A stretch of 64,000 bases of DNA, taken from positions 1 to 64,000 of the forward strand of contig JADJMM010000007.1 in NCBI GenBank assembly GCA_016709575.1, in the 5' to 3' direction. A program made the position numbers and the translations under genes. The DNA comes from Sphingobacteriaceae bacterium (GTDB taxonomy: Bacteria > Bacteroidota > Bacteroidia > B-17B0 > Aurantibacillaceae). The first letter of the stretch is position 1, and each line of letters starts with the position of its first letter. Shown in pieces: positions 1 through 8,713 of this stretch. The notes beneath the pieces were generated by a model. It made no database searches, was not told the DNA's origin, and saw nothing but the letters and a program-made list of their open reading frames with translations.

Positions 1-1118
1 TTTCGCACACTATAATCTTGTGCAAAATTGGAGCGCAGTTCTAAAGTTAAAGCGTAAACATCATCGGAGCCTCCATAAACATCCATTTCAGCAACAGCTA
101 ATAAAGAAGTGTTTGTGATGTTAAAGGTGTCCATGCTTGCTCGGGCGTTCGCGGCGTTATAATAATAGGGACTTCTGTAAGCGTTTGTTTGTTGTGTATT
201 GAACACAAATTTTCCGGCGGCTGTTAAATCAGCGGTTAGCATAACTCCGGCGCTTGCAGAAGTTGTATCACCTATAAAATTCCAAGTAGAACCATTTAAT
301 TTAAATGCATATGTTTTTGTTCCTGTTGCGCCATTAGCAAGAAGATGAGGCGTTTCGCTTGCATCCAATTTTAATTTGTGGGTGCCTAGTTGACGGAAAA
401 TAGTGTCGCCAATTGTTGTTTGTAAACCACCGTCAATCATACTAACCACCGTAAAATATTTTAAGGAAGATGTGAAAACTCCCTGATGCGTGCAATATAA
501 TTTATTCAACGAATTAAATTTTGCAGAACTCTCTCTGAAAATAGTTCCGGCGCTGTTAGAAAAAGTATAAATGCTGGTCCAGGCGCTTCCGTTGTATTGC
601 ACCATTTGTTTGTTTGCTAAAAGGGGTGTACTTACTACACCTAACACAGTAGGAACGCCGGCATTGTCTAATAAAAATTCGAAATAACCACCACTACCTG
701 AATTTCCTAATAATAAGGAATCACCAATTTGCGTCCAGCCACTGCCATTATATTTTTGAACGTAGGCGTACATGTTACCGCTTTTTACACGTGCGTAAGC
801 GATGTAATAATCTGTCCCTCTAACTTCTATATCAACAGCGTTAGCGGTAAAAGAAGTTATTGTAGGAAATAGTGACCAAGTGCTGCCGCTATACATAGCA
901 AAATTTACAGCGGGGGCGCCGGAGGTAGTACTATAATAACCAACAAAAACATCTCCTGCAGCATTAAGCTCTACGTCGCCCCAATATAAATAGGTGCTAA
1001 AACCGACGGAGTTGTTAATATTAGGCAGACCAACGTACTGCCAGTTTTGTGAGAATGTATTAGTTGTGAAGCAAGAAAACAGTAATGCAATTAACGCTTG
1101 TAGTAATTTTTTCATCAT
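1..1118 (-). CDS. Secreted beta-propeller-like protein, C-terminus beyond window
   Basis: An open frame of about 372 codons runs on the minus strand from an ATG-ATG pair at 1113-1118 to the window edge without a stop. It begins with a signal peptide (MMKKLLQALIALLF, then a polar stretch to about residue 25 ending in FSQ). The rest is a chain of short beta-strand segments with the recurring pattern Y-N-G-S-x-W (for example KYNGSGWTQIG, QYNGSAWTSIY, LNGSTWNFIG), which suggests a WD/BNR-like propeller. In this phylum such proteins usually end in a type IX sorting domain, but that end is not in the window. It lies 73 bp downstream of the response-regulator gene and carries that gene's putative dyad in its upstream region. 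The function is unknown. Confidence 0.75.
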   Translation of the reverse strand, partial: MMKKLLQALIALLFSCFTTNTFSQNWQYVGLPNINNSVGFSTYLYWGDVELNAAGDVFVGYYSTTSGAPAVNFAMYSGSTWSLFPTITSFTANAVDIEVRGTDYYIAYARVKSGNMYAYVQKYNGSGWTQIGDSLLLGNSGSGGYFEFLLDNAGVPTVLGVVSTPLLANKQMVQYNGSAWTSIYTFSNSAGTIFRESSAKFNSLNKLYCTHQGVFTSSLKYFTVVSMIDGGLQTTIGDTIFRQLGTHKLKLDASETPHLLANGATGTKTYAFKLNGSTWNFIGDTTSASAGVMLTADLTAAGKFVFNTQQTNAYRSPYYYNAANARASMDTFNITNTSLLAVAEMDVYGGSDDVYALTLELRSNFAQDYSVR

Positions 1119-1172
1119 AAATAGGTGTTTAGTTTATAATACAAAAGTGCAGATACTATTAGGGGTAGCGAA

Positions 1173-1188
1173 TAGTGCAGATGCACTA
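1173..1188. promoter_or_regulatory. Dyad site 1, TAGTG-N6-CACTA
   Basis: A perfect 5-bp dyad with a 6-bp spacer (CAGATG) lies 54 bp upstream of the secreted-protein start and 3 bp beyond the response-regulator stop codon. The arms are really 7 bp (TAGTGCA/TGCACTA). A degenerate second copy shares AGTGCAGAT at 1146-1154, 28 bp away. The same arms and spacing recur upstream of the response regulator at 1887-1902. Inferred to be a binding site for that NarL-type regulator. Confidence 0.45.
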
Positions 1189-1191
1189 AAT

Positions 1192-1854
1192 TCATACCAT
1201 TTTGTTCCTAATAGCTAGTTTTACAGCATCAACCTTGCACGTTACATGTAATTTAGTGTATATACTTGTAATTTGGTTACGAACCGTATTTGGACTTACA
1301 AATAATTTTTCTGCAATTTCCTTGTAGTCTAAACCTTCAACAAGGCCTTTTAAAACCTCAATTTCTCTTGGAGTTAATGTGTTTTCTGCTGTTTTTTCTT
1401 GTTGGGTGAAGGAAGAGCCTCCGCATAATAACTTAAGTGCTTTTCTGGCCACGGAAGGGCTCATGGGTACGGCCCTGAATTCTTTTACTTGTTGAATAAA
1501 ATTTATAATGGTTTCAGTGCTTTCGTCTTTTAATAAATAACCCGAGGCCCCAGCTTTAACCGCCTCAAATATTTTTTCATCTTCATCAAAAACAGTGAGC
1601 ATTAAAAACTCCACTCCCGGATAAATTACTTTAGCTTCTCTAACCGTGTCAATACCGTTTTTCTCGGGCATATCAATATCCATTAAAACAATTTCCGGCA
1701 AGTTGTTTTGAGCTAAAGCCTTCATGGTTTCTAAAAACTCTTGACCGTTTTGAGAAGTAAACACCACTTTTATTTTTTCTGAATACGACAATTCGTCGGC
1801 CCTGTTTAGGCGATTGAGACGCTTGTCATCTACTATTGCTACTTTAATCATCAT
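1192..1854 (-). CDS. NarL/LuxR-family two-component response regulator
   Basis: A 220-residue DNA-binding response regulator. The receiver domain occupies about residues 1-125, with acidic pair D9-D10, phosphoacceptor D59 (VLMDIDMP), T87 and K109 (YLLKDES). A LuxR-type helix-turn-helix spans about 160-217 (TPREIEVLKGLVEG, then SPNTVRNQITSIY). The middle carries a linker of about 30 residues. The gene follows the TPR histidine kinase by 45 bp and is very probably its cognate regulator. Two copies of a TAGTG-N6-CACTA dyad lie just upstream of this gene and just upstream of the next one, which fits autoregulation plus control of the secreted protein. Targets are inferred, not known. The start is one of two adjacent ATGs. 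Confidence 0.92.
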   Translation of the reverse strand: MMIKVAIVDDKRLNRLNRADELSYSEKIKVVFTSQNGQEFLETMKALAQNNLPEIVLMDIDMPEKNGIDTVREAKVIYPGVEFLMLTVFDEDEKIFEAVKAGASGYLLKDESTETIINFIQQVKEFRAVPMSPSVARKALKLLCGGSSFTQQEKTAENTLTPREIEVLKGLVEGLDYKEIAEKLFVSPNTVRNQITSIYTKLHVTCKVDAVKLAIRNKMV

Positions 1855-1886
1855 ACAAATAAAAGGAGCTTACTAAGCAATGTATA

Positions 1887-1902
1887 TAGTGTATATGCAC
1901 TA
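1887..1902. promoter_or_regulatory. Dyad site 2, TAGTG-N6-CACTA
   Basis: The same arms and 6-bp spacing (here TATATG) as the site at 1173-1188. It lies 32 bp upstream of the response-regulator start and overlaps the kinase stop codon at 1900-1902. Inferred operator for the neighbouring NarL-type regulator. Confidence 0.45.
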
Positions 1903-2222
1903 TTTATAGTAAAGCTCAACCGTTGTGCCTTGGTTTAATTGTGACTTGATAACCAGCTCTGCATTAATCTGAAGCATTCTGTTTTTCAAATTCCTAATAC
2001 CATAATTATCTTCTTTATTGTCTGCCACAAAACCAACACCGTTATCAATAATAATCAAACCAAACTTATTGGTAAACGTTGTAATAAACTTAACAGAAAC
2101 GGTTGTCGCTTTACTGTGTTTGTTAATGTTGTTTATTATTTCTTGCACACAACGGTAAAGTGATAATACAACCTCGTTGGGTAAAACCGTTTCAATTATT
2201 TCTTCCGAGCTTATTTTACTGT
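1900..2222 (-). CDS. Sensor histidine kinase, C-terminal ATPase part (frameshifted)
   Basis: This frame continues the kinase that starts at 3602. It is open from about 2222 and carries the HATPase_c domain: N-box EIINNINKHSKA, G1 box DNGVGF, then YGIRNLKNRM and a final GTTVEL. It has no plausible start of its own; the first NTG codon (GTG at 2146-2148) lies inside the N-box region. The upstream fragment loses exactly this domain, so the two are one gene separated by a one-base deletion near 2220-2226. Read across the break, the sequence continues as DSKISSEEIIETV into the N-box. Whether the break is real or a sequencing error cannot be told from the sequence alone, but the many similar breaks in this window favour error. 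Confidence 0.8.
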
Positions 2223-3602
2223 CAACCAGTAAATGTTTTTAATGTAAAGTTTTAATTTGTCAATTAAGTCAACGTTTGTTATGCTTTTATTATTTAGTGT
2301 CCAAAGCGTTTCTCTTAAACTTGTCATAACTTCCTGTGCCGAAGACTTTATTTGTTGCAAATCCTCTGGTTTAGAGTTGTTGCTTAAAGCCCAGTCGGTT
2401 TTACTTATGATAAAACTGACTAAAGCACCGGTATTGTCGTGCAGCTCTTCAGCTATGCGACTCCTTTCTTTTTCTAATGTTTTAATAACCGCTGTGTAAC
2501 GTAAGGTTTCTTGGTGCTGAACCTCAGTGATAAATTTTTTTGTTTGTTTAGCCTTGTAGGTAAAATAAAAGAGAATGAAGGTGAATAGAGTTGCAATTAG
2601 TATAACAACAAAAAAAACAGTCGTGTAAAATGATTTTTCCTTTTGTTTCTCAATTTCTAATGCGCTTAATTTTAAATCACTTTCTTTTTTTTGCGTTTCG
2701 TATTTAGTCTGCATTTCAGCAAATTGCTCAGCACTTTTTGTATTTAAAATACTGTCGTTAATAGCAACAAATTTCTTTTGATAGCCATAACAACTATCGT
2801 TCATTTTTAATTTATGGCAAAGGTCGGCATACGACTCATAGAAGCTTTTAATTACGTACAGCGATTTATTGTTTACTAGTAGAACTTTAAACTTATTGAA
2901 ATAGTGTAGTGAAGAGTCAAGCTTGTTAATGTGCAAATACATTTCACCTAATGATTCACAGCTGGAAGATACAGCTTCCCAATTTTTCAACAATAGCCGA
3001 AGGCCCATTGCTTTTTTTACTAGCTCAATGCCTTTATCTTTATCTCCGGCCTCAAAGTAAATATCACCAAGATTGTTATAAGCGGTGGCTGTTTTTAATT
3101 TATCGCCGGCAAGTAACCTGTTTTGAAGCGCGAGATTAAAATAAAGAAGAGCAAGAGAATCCTGGTAGTTTTGGTAGTAATGACTTCCTAGGGTATTATA
3201 GGCGTCAGCCAAAACACCTTTGTTTTTTTGTTTTTCTCCAAAAAAAACAGCCTTTGTAGCATACTGAAGGCATAATTTATTTTGCCCAGTTTCTTTATAG
3301 ATGACGGCAATATTATTATTTAACATACACATTGAGGTTGTGTCGTGTAATTTTTCAGCAACTGAAAAAACACTTAAATAATATTCTAATCCTTTTACAT
3401 AATAGCCGCACTCTGTATATGCGGTACCAAGAGATTTTTTTATCTCTAATATTTCACGCTCAGTAGTTTCTGTATTAAGTAAAATAGTTAGGCTATCAAT
3501 TTCTTTGGAATTGCACTGAGAATAAATCCTACCGGAGTAAACACAAAAGGCAAAAACAAACAGGAAACAAAACCAAGGTGATTTGAGTTTGTTTAATCCC
3601 AC
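2211..3602 (-). CDS. TPR-containing sensor histidine kinase (HisKA_3), N-terminal part
   Basis: A 463-residue frame from a GTG. It has a signal peptide (residues 1-29, ending IYSQ), a periplasmic array of TPR-like helices (about 35-300), one transmembrane helix (about 329-352), a short coiled coil and the dimerisation/phosphoacceptor helix RIAEELHDNTGA with His388. It then stops out of frame, so the catalytic domain is in the separate frame 1900-2222. The architecture is common among Bacteroidota sensors. The start lies 2 bp after the nuoN stop, so the kinase and its regulator may be cotranscribed with the complex I operon. The signal peptide begins directly at this GTG, which supports the start. 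The ligand is unknown. Confidence 0.85.
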   Translation of the reverse strand: MGLNKLKSPWFCFLFVFAFCVYSGRIYSQCNSKEIDSLTILLNTETTEREILEIKKSLGTAYTECGYYVKGLEYYLSVFSVAEKLHDTTSMCMLNNNIAVIYKETGQNKLCLQYATKAVFFGEKQKNKGVLADAYNTLGSHYYQNYQDSLALLYFNLALQNRLLAGDKLKTATAYNNLGDIYFEAGDKDKGIELVKKAMGLRLLLKNWEAVSSSCESLGEMYLHINKLDSSLHYFNKFKVLLVNNKSLYVIKSFYESYADLCHKLKMNDSCYGYQKKFVAINDSILNTKSAEQFAEMQTKYETQKKESDLKLSALEIEKQKEKSFYTTVFFVVILIATLFTFILFYFTYKAKQTKKFITEVQHQETLRYTAVIKTLEKERSRIAEELHDNTGALVSFIISKTDWALSNNSKPEDLQQIKSSAQEVMTSLRETLWTLNNKSITNVDLIDKLKLYIKNIYWLTVK

Positions 3603-3604
3603 GA

Positions 3605-4759
3605 TTAAAACGAAAACATTTCTGCAACAAAACCAGGAACAACACCAAGGGCTAAAGTAATTATAGTAGTGAGAATAATAACTGTTTTTTGTGAAAGCTC
3701 AACAGGAACTTCTTCCGTTTCAATTGCTGGTTTAAAATACATGGCTATAATTACTTTGAAATAATAGTAAACGCCAACAGCCGAAGTTAACATCGCTAAT
3801 ATGATTAACCATTTGTAAGAAGTTCCAATCATATTAATCAACACAAAATATTTGGCAAAGAAACCAGCCGTAATTGGAATTCCTGCTAAAGATAACATCG
3901 CAACAACCATACAAGCTGCCATTAAAGGATTACGTTTTCCTAAACCATTAAAGGCTTCAAAACTTTCATCACCTTTTTTAGTCACGTTATATAAAATGCC
4001 GAATGCCGCAATAGAACCAATTGAATACGCTAATGAATAATATAATAAAGCCCCAAGCGTTGCATTACTGCGAACGTTAGCTAAAACAACCATTAACATA
4101 AACGCAGCGTGACTAATACTTGAGTACGCTAACATACGTTTTACGTTGGTTTGCATAGCGGCACTGAAATTGGCAATGACTAATGATAAAGCCACTACAG
4201 AAACTAATATCGCGGTCCAAATTTCATTAACACCACCAAATACAACTAAGAATAAACGCATAAAGGCAGCAAAGGCAGCTGTTTTTACAATTGTACTCAT
4301 TAAGGCTGTGATTACAGTAGGAGAACCTTCGTAAACATCTGGCGCCCAGAAATGGAACGGAGCGGCTGATACTTTAAACAACATGGCCATTAATAACATT
4401 ATTACACCGGCGTAGAAAAATGTTGGCATGGTTCCTGCCGCGTGAGAAGCAATTACATCACTAATAACTTTTAAATCAAAACTTCCGGTAGCGCCGTAAA
4501 TTAAAGCAATACCAAATAATAAAAATGCACTTGCAAACGAACCCATAATTAAATATTTGAATCCTGCTTCGTTCGACTTAATATCTTTCTTTTTACTCGC
4601 CGCTAAAACGTAAAGCGGAATACTCATGATCTCGACACCTAAAAACAAAGTGGTCATGTTTTTAAATGAGGTTAACATTAAAGCGCCAACTAAAGCAAAT
4701 AATACCAGAGAAACATGGTCAATCATATTCGAGTTCTCTTCGAAATAATCGTTAGCCAT
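3605..4759 (-). CDS. nuoN: NADH-quinone oxidoreductase subunit N, C-terminal part
   Basis: This holds most of NuoN, an antiporter-like membrane subunit of respiratory complex I that helps translocate protons. About ten hydrophobic helices are visible, with conserved motifs EIMSIPLYVLA, the lysine in MLFKVSAAPFHFWAPDVYEGSP, and KRMLAYSSISHAAFML. The apparent ATG start is internal to the gene. The N-terminal helices are in another frame (4723-4998). One extra T in the 7-base T run (read on the gene strand) at 4768-4774 joins them as AFFWFIMANDYFEE. The joined protein is about 464 residues, the normal length. Last gene of the nuo operon. Confidence 0.93.
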   Translation of the reverse strand: MANDYFEENSNMIDHVSLVLFALVGALMLTSFKNMTTLFLGVEIMSIPLYVLAASKKKDIKSNEAGFKYLIMGSFASAFLLFGIALIYGATGSFDLKVISDVIASHAAGTMPTFFYAGVIMLLMAMLFKVSAAPFHFWAPDVYEGSPTVITALMSTIVKTAAFAAFMRLFLVVFGGVNEIWTAILVSVVALSLVIANFSAAMQTNVKRMLAYSSISHAAFMLMVVLANVRSNATLGALLYYSLAYSIGSIAAFGILYNVTKKGDESFEAFNGLGKRNPLMAACMVVAMLSLAGIPITAGFFAKYFVLINMIGTSYKWLIILAMLTSAVGVYYYFKVIIAMYFKPAIETEEVPVELSQKTVIILTTIITLALGVVPGFVAEMFSF

Positions 4760-4998
4760 AATGAACCAAAAAAAGCTGTCACTAAAATTACACCGCTAAA
4801 TGCTAAAGCAACTTTATCAAAAGCGATCATGTTATCGAATGCTGTAATAACAAGTGGATTATTCCACTCCATGAAATTACCAACGTAAGCGCCAAGTACG
4901 CCTAACAACACTAACGGAAACACTAATTTTTTGAATTTGAATATTTCAGCCAACATGGCTAAAATTCCTAATCCGCTTATAATTAAAAGTCCTTTCAT
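4723..4998 (-). CDS. nuoN: NADH-quinone oxidoreductase subunit N, N-terminal part (frameshifted)
   Basis: A 91-residue frame starting ATG (MKGLLIISGLGILAML) with the first two or three NuoN helices and the segment FDNMIAFDKVALAFSG typical of the family. It leaves frame after VTAFFGSLW, in a T-rich run, and ends with unrelated residues. It overlaps the larger NuoN fragment by 37 bp in a different frame, as expected for one gene with a one-base deletion at 4768-4774. It lies 29 bp after nuoM. Confidence 0.88.
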   Translation of the reverse strand: MKGLLIISGLGILAMLAEIFKFKKLVFPLVLLGVLGAYVGNFMEWNNPLVITAFDNMIAFDKVALAFSGVILVTAFFGSLWLTIISKRTRI

Positions 4999-5027
4999 AG
5001 GCCTTATGATTATGTTCGAATTGAAAA

Positions 5028-6485
5028 TTACTTAATTAAAATTGCTTTTACAGCAGGTTCAGCTAAATCATTTAATGGTTTTGGATAAACACCGAATGCA
5101 ATAATTACTGCACAAACGATAATTAAAACAATTTTATCACTTGACGCTAATGAACCAAATTCCATAGCGTTGTTAGGTTTTTCGCCTAACATAATTTTTT
5201 GGTAAGTGCGTAACATGTATACTGCGCCGAGAATAACAGTTAAGCCCGCAAATGCCGCCATCCATGCACCGTATTGATAGACACCGTTAATTAATAAGAA
5301 CTCTCCAATGAAACCATTCGTTAATGGAAGCGCAACAGAACCTAATAAAACAATTAAGAAGAGAACAGAGAATTGTCCGTTCATATTTCTGATGCCGCCT
5401 AAACTATCAATGTTGCGGGTTCCTGTGTGGCGTAGTAAAATATCAGCAATTAAAAATAAACCAACTACGTTAACACCGTGACTCAACATTTGAATAACAG
5501 CACCTTGAACACCTTGTTGATTAGCTGATAAAATTCCCGCTGAAATTAAACCAACGTGAGCTATAGAAGAGTAGGCGATTAAACGTTTGTAATCTTTTTG
5601 TACAATGGCAATGCACGAAGCATAGACAACACCAATACAAGATAAAAGAATGGCAGTACCGCCCCATTTCTCTAATGCTAAAGGAGCAATAGGCAATAAC
5701 CATTTAATAACCCCAAAGGTTCCCATCTTTAACATGATACCCGATAACAACATTGTTCCCTGTGTAGGCGCAACAACATAAGTATCCGGTTGCCATGTGT
5801 GTAATGGAAAAATTGGCATTTTAATAGCGAAGGCTAAGAAGATCATCCAGAACACTGCGCTTTGTTGATCAACATTCATGCTGCGTCCTGCAGCATATAA
5901 ATCATTTATAGCCCAAGATTTTATTCCGCTTCCAAATCCTGTATGATTGTATAAATAAATTAAACCAATTAACATGAACAAAGAACCGAATAAAGTGTAA
6001 ACGAAAAACTTGAAAGTGATACGTCCACGATTTTCTCCACCCCATAATAAACAGATAAAGTAAATTGGAATTAAAGCTAATTCCCAGAACACATAAAATA
6101 AGAAACCATCGTTAGCTGTAAACACACCTACTAATGCCATTTGCATTAATAAGATTAATCCATAAAACGAATTTGGCTTTTCGTAATCGTTTTTATAAGA
6201 AGAAAGAATAATTAAGGGAACTAAGAATGTCGTTAAGAGAACAAGCAATAAACCAATCCCGTCTAAACTAACTGCAAAATTAATCCCCAAAGATTCAACC
6301 CAAGGCAATTTAAAATTAAAGTGTTTGCTTGCCGGATTGTTTTTAAATTGAAAGAACACAACAAGCGATAAAGTAAATTCAGCAACAGATAAGCCTAACG
6401 CTAATGAGCGCGCTGTTTTTCCTTTTGTTAAAAACACCAATAAGCTTGCTATAAGAGGTACAATAATTAATAATCCAACTAACAT
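5028..6485 (-). CDS. nuoM: NADH-quinone oxidoreductase subunit M
   Basis: A 485-residue antiporter-like complex I subunit, full length, with about 14 transmembrane helices. Family motifs visible: VSLDGIGLLLVLLTTFLVP, the functional glutamate in FYVFWELALIPIYFI, the helix LAFAIKMPIFPLHTWQPDTYV, and KDYKRLIAYSSIAHVGLI. It sits in the membrane arm and takes part in proton pumping. Between nuoL (15 bp upstream) and nuoN. Confidence 0.97.
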   Translation of the reverse strand: MLVGLLIIVPLIASLLVFLTKGKTARSLALGLSVAEFTLSLVVFFQFKNNPASKHFNFKLPWVESLGINFAVSLDGIGLLLVLLTTFLVPLIILSSYKNDYEKPNSFYGLILLMQMALVGVFTANDGFLFYVFWELALIPIYFICLLWGGENRGRITFKFFVYTLFGSLFMLIGLIYLYNHTGFGSGIKSWAINDLYAAGRSMNVDQQSAVFWMIFLAFAIKMPIFPLHTWQPDTYVVAPTQGTMLLSGIMLKMGTFGVIKWLLPIAPLALEKWGGTAILLSCIGVVYASCIAIVQKDYKRLIAYSSIAHVGLISAGILSANQQGVQGAVIQMLSHGVNVVGLFLIADILLRHTGTRNIDSLGGIRNMNGQFSVLFLIVLLGSVALPLTNGFIGEFLLINGVYQYGAWMAAFAGLTVILGAVYMLRTYQKIMLGEKPNNAMEFGSLASSDKIVLIIVCAVIIAFGVYPKPLNDLAEPAVKAILIK

Positions 6486-6500
6486 ATCTTTTTTATTTAC

Positions 6501-7028
6501 TTATATAATAAACGTGAATAATAAAATTAATACAACACCTAACACCATGCTCACAATATAAAATCCAATATTACCGGTTTGTAATAAACGTACAGCACTT
6601 CCAATTCCTGTTACCGCGCTTCCAACACCATTTACAATTCCATCAACAATTTGTAAATCCATAAACTTATAAAACACGGAAGAGATTGCATCTAATGGTT
6701 TACGAATAACCATATCAAAAAACTCATCCACATAATATTTATTTGCGACTACTTTTTGCCAAGGCTTTAATTTGTCTTCACTGTTAACAGGAAGAACTTT
6801 GTTGACGATAAACATGGAGTGCGCAAAATAAATAACAGCACAAGCAGATAAAACCGCAATGCCCATTAAAGTCCATTCTGTTTCGTGACTTAATGTTGTA
6901 GGATTTTTGTGTAAGATAAGCGGACTCAAATGTTCGCCTATCCAATTTGTTTGATGCCAGAATTCAGGTAATCCCATGGCGCCACCAACAATTGATAAAG
7001 CGGCCAATACCATTAAAGGAATGGTCAT
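6501..7028 (-). CDS. nuoL: NADH-quinone oxidoreductase subunit L, C-terminal part (frameshifted)
   Basis: A 175-residue frame starting MTIPLMVLAALSIVGG. It holds the last helices of NuoL, including the long amphipathic lateral helix region (KPLDAISSVFYKFMDLQIVDG) and a final transmembrane helix. In intact NuoL proteins the motif HESPxxMTIPL is continuous, and here the preceding fragment ends HESPRA with a stop overlapping this ATG. The two give a 628-residue NuoL if one base is restored near 7025-7030. Coupled translation of a truly split NuoL is possible but unlikely given the other breaks in this window. Confidence 0.9.
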   Translation of the reverse strand: MTIPLMVLAALSIVGGAMGLPEFWHQTNWIGEHLSPLILHKNPTTLSHETEWTLMGIAVLSACAVIYFAHSMFIVNKVLPVNSEDKLKPWQKVVANKYYVDEFFDMVIRKPLDAISSVFYKFMDLQIVDGIVNGVGSAVTGIGSAVRLLQTGNIGFYIVSMVLGVVLILLFTFII

Positions 7029-8386
7029 GCTCTTGGTGATTCATGTAAATGATGTTCTTGTTCGTGCGTTCCTCTGAAACTACCCAAGAAGGTTAAGAAT
7101 AACATACGGAACATATAGAAAGCCGTAAGCATAGAAGTAATCATGCCTAATACCCATAAAATTTTATTGTGCTCGTAAACATGCGCCAAAATCTCGTCTT
7201 TACTAAAGAAGCCTGAGAAAGGAGGAATACCGCTAATCGCGATTGTTCCAATGAACATGGTGATGAAAGTGATTTTAATTTTTCCTTTTAAACCACCCAT
7301 CTTTCTAATGTCTTGCTCGCCACCCATAGCGTGAATAACAGAACCCGCGCCTAAGAATAATAATGCTTTAAAGAAAGCGTGCGTTGCTACGTGAAACACA
7401 GAAGAACTATAAGCACCAACTCCTAATCCTAAAAACATTAATCCTAATTGAGATACAGTTGAGTAAGCTAAAATCTTTTTAATGTCGTTTTGTAATAAAC
7501 CAATAGTTGCAGCAAATAATGCTGTTGCTACACCAACAATCGCAACAGTTTCCGAAGCAACTTCAGAGATTGAATAAAACACATTTGAACGCACTACCAT
7601 GTAAATACCGGCAGTTACCATTGTTGCGGCGTGGATTAATGCAGATACAGGTGTTGGTCCCGCCATTGCATCAGGCAACCAAGTGTATAATGGAATTTGT
7701 GCCGATTTACCCATTGCACCAATAAATAATAATAATGCTATTGATGTAACAACGCCTTCGCTACTAACGCCTGCTTTTGCAAATACATCTCCGTAAGAAA
7801 TAGTTCCGTAGGTTATAAAAATTAAAATGATGCCTAATAAAAAACCTAAATCACCAATACGGTTCATAACAAATGCTTTTCTTGCCGCATCGTTGTAAGC
7901 TTGATTTTTAAACCAGAATCCGATTAATAAGTAAGAACACAATCCAACGCCTTCCCAACCCACAAACATAATTAGATAGTTATTACCCATTACAAGCAAT
8001 AACATAAAGAACACGAATAAATTTAAGTAAGTGAAGAAACGCGAGAAGCCCGCATCATCATGCATATACCCTGTAGAGTAAACGTGAATTAAAAAACCAA
8101 TGCCTGTAATGATTAATAAGAAGAGAGAAGATAAAGGGTCGTATAAAAATTCGAATGGAATGTTTAATGTATCAGAGCTGATCCAAGTAAATAAATTAAT
8201 AACGTGTGATTTTACAGGAGAGCCGTGTAATTCAACAAACGCCAGAACAGCAATGATAAAAGAAGCTAAAATGCTTACACAAGCAATTCCGCCCGATAAG
8301 CCTTTGCTCATTTTCTTCCCGAAAAAACCATTGATTAAAAAACCAATCAATGGAAATAAAGGAACTAATGCAATTAATTTAATCAT
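7025..8386 (-). CDS. nuoL: NADH-quinone oxidoreductase subunit L, N-terminal part
   Basis: A 453-residue frame carrying the antiporter-like core of NuoL, about 12 or 13 helices. Visible motifs are MFVGWEGVGLCSYLLIGFWF, MNRIGDLGFLLGI, the lysine helix in GAMGKSAQIPLYTWLPDAMAGPTPVSALIHAATMV, and the segment NDIKKILAYSTVSQLGLMF. NuoL is the distal proton-pumping subunit of complex I. The frame stops at HESPRA, where family members continue into MTIPL. The remainder is at 6501-7028. Lies 12 bp after nuoK. Confidence 0.95.
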   Translation of the reverse strand: MIKLIALVPLFPLIGFLINGFFGKKMSKGLSGGIACVSILASFIIAVLAFVELHGSPVKSHVINLFTWISSDTLNIPFEFLYDPLSSLFLLIITGIGFLIHVYSTGYMHDDAGFSRFFTYLNLFVFFMLLLVMGNNYLIMFVGWEGVGLCSYLLIGFWFKNQAYNDAARKAFVMNRIGDLGFLLGIILIFITYGTISYGDVFAKAGVSSEGVVTSIALLLFIGAMGKSAQIPLYTWLPDAMAGPTPVSALIHAATMVTAGIYMVVRSNVFYSISEVASETVAIVGVATALFAATIGLLQNDIKKILAYSTVSQLGLMFLGLGVGAYSSSVFHVATHAFFKALLFLGAGSVIHAMGGEQDIRKMGGLKGKIKITFITMFIGTIAISGIPPFSGFFSKDEILAHVYEHNKILWVLGMITSMLTAFYMFRMLFLTFLGSFRGTHEQEHHLHESPRA

Positions 8387-8398
8387 AAATCTTTTTTA

Positions 8399-8710
8399 CT
8401 ACTGTTTCAAATTACTTAATAGATCGGTATCAATATTTTTAATGTTTCTGTAAATCATACTTAAAATAGCTAATCCAACTGCAACCTCAGCCGCTGCAAC
8501 CGCCATAATAAAGAATACAAATACTTGTCCGTTTGCATCGTTGTGCAAAGTAGAGAAAGCCACTAATAATAAATTAACCGCATTAAGCATTAACTCAATA
8601 CACATAAAAATAATAATGGAGTTACGGCGAGCCATAACACCAACAGCGCCTATTATAAATAATACTGCGCTTAGCATTAAATAATAGTTTATAGAAATTC
8701 CGTTTAGCAT
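8399..8710 (-). CDS. nuoK: NADH-quinone oxidoreductase subunit K
   Basis: 103 residues with three transmembrane helices, the normal size for NuoK. Motifs: GVMARRNSIIIFMCIELMLNAVNLL, which contains the conserved membrane glutamate in helix 2, and a second glutamate in AVAAAEVAVGLAIL in helix 3. Both glutamates are known to matter for proton transfer in the family. Located 3 bp after nuoJ. Confidence 0.96.
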   Translation of the reverse strand: MLNGISINYYLMLSAVLFIIGAVGVMARRNSIIIFMCIELMLNAVNLLLVAFSTLHNDANGQVFVFFIMAVAAAEVAVGLAILSMIYRNIKNIDTDLLSNLKQ

Positions 8711-8713
8711 AAC

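Noticed and set aside
6501..8386. A genuinely two-gene NuoL with coupled translation (ATGA overlap)
   Set aside because: The join falls inside a continuous conserved motif (HESPxxMTIPL), and many similar one-base breaks occur in this window.
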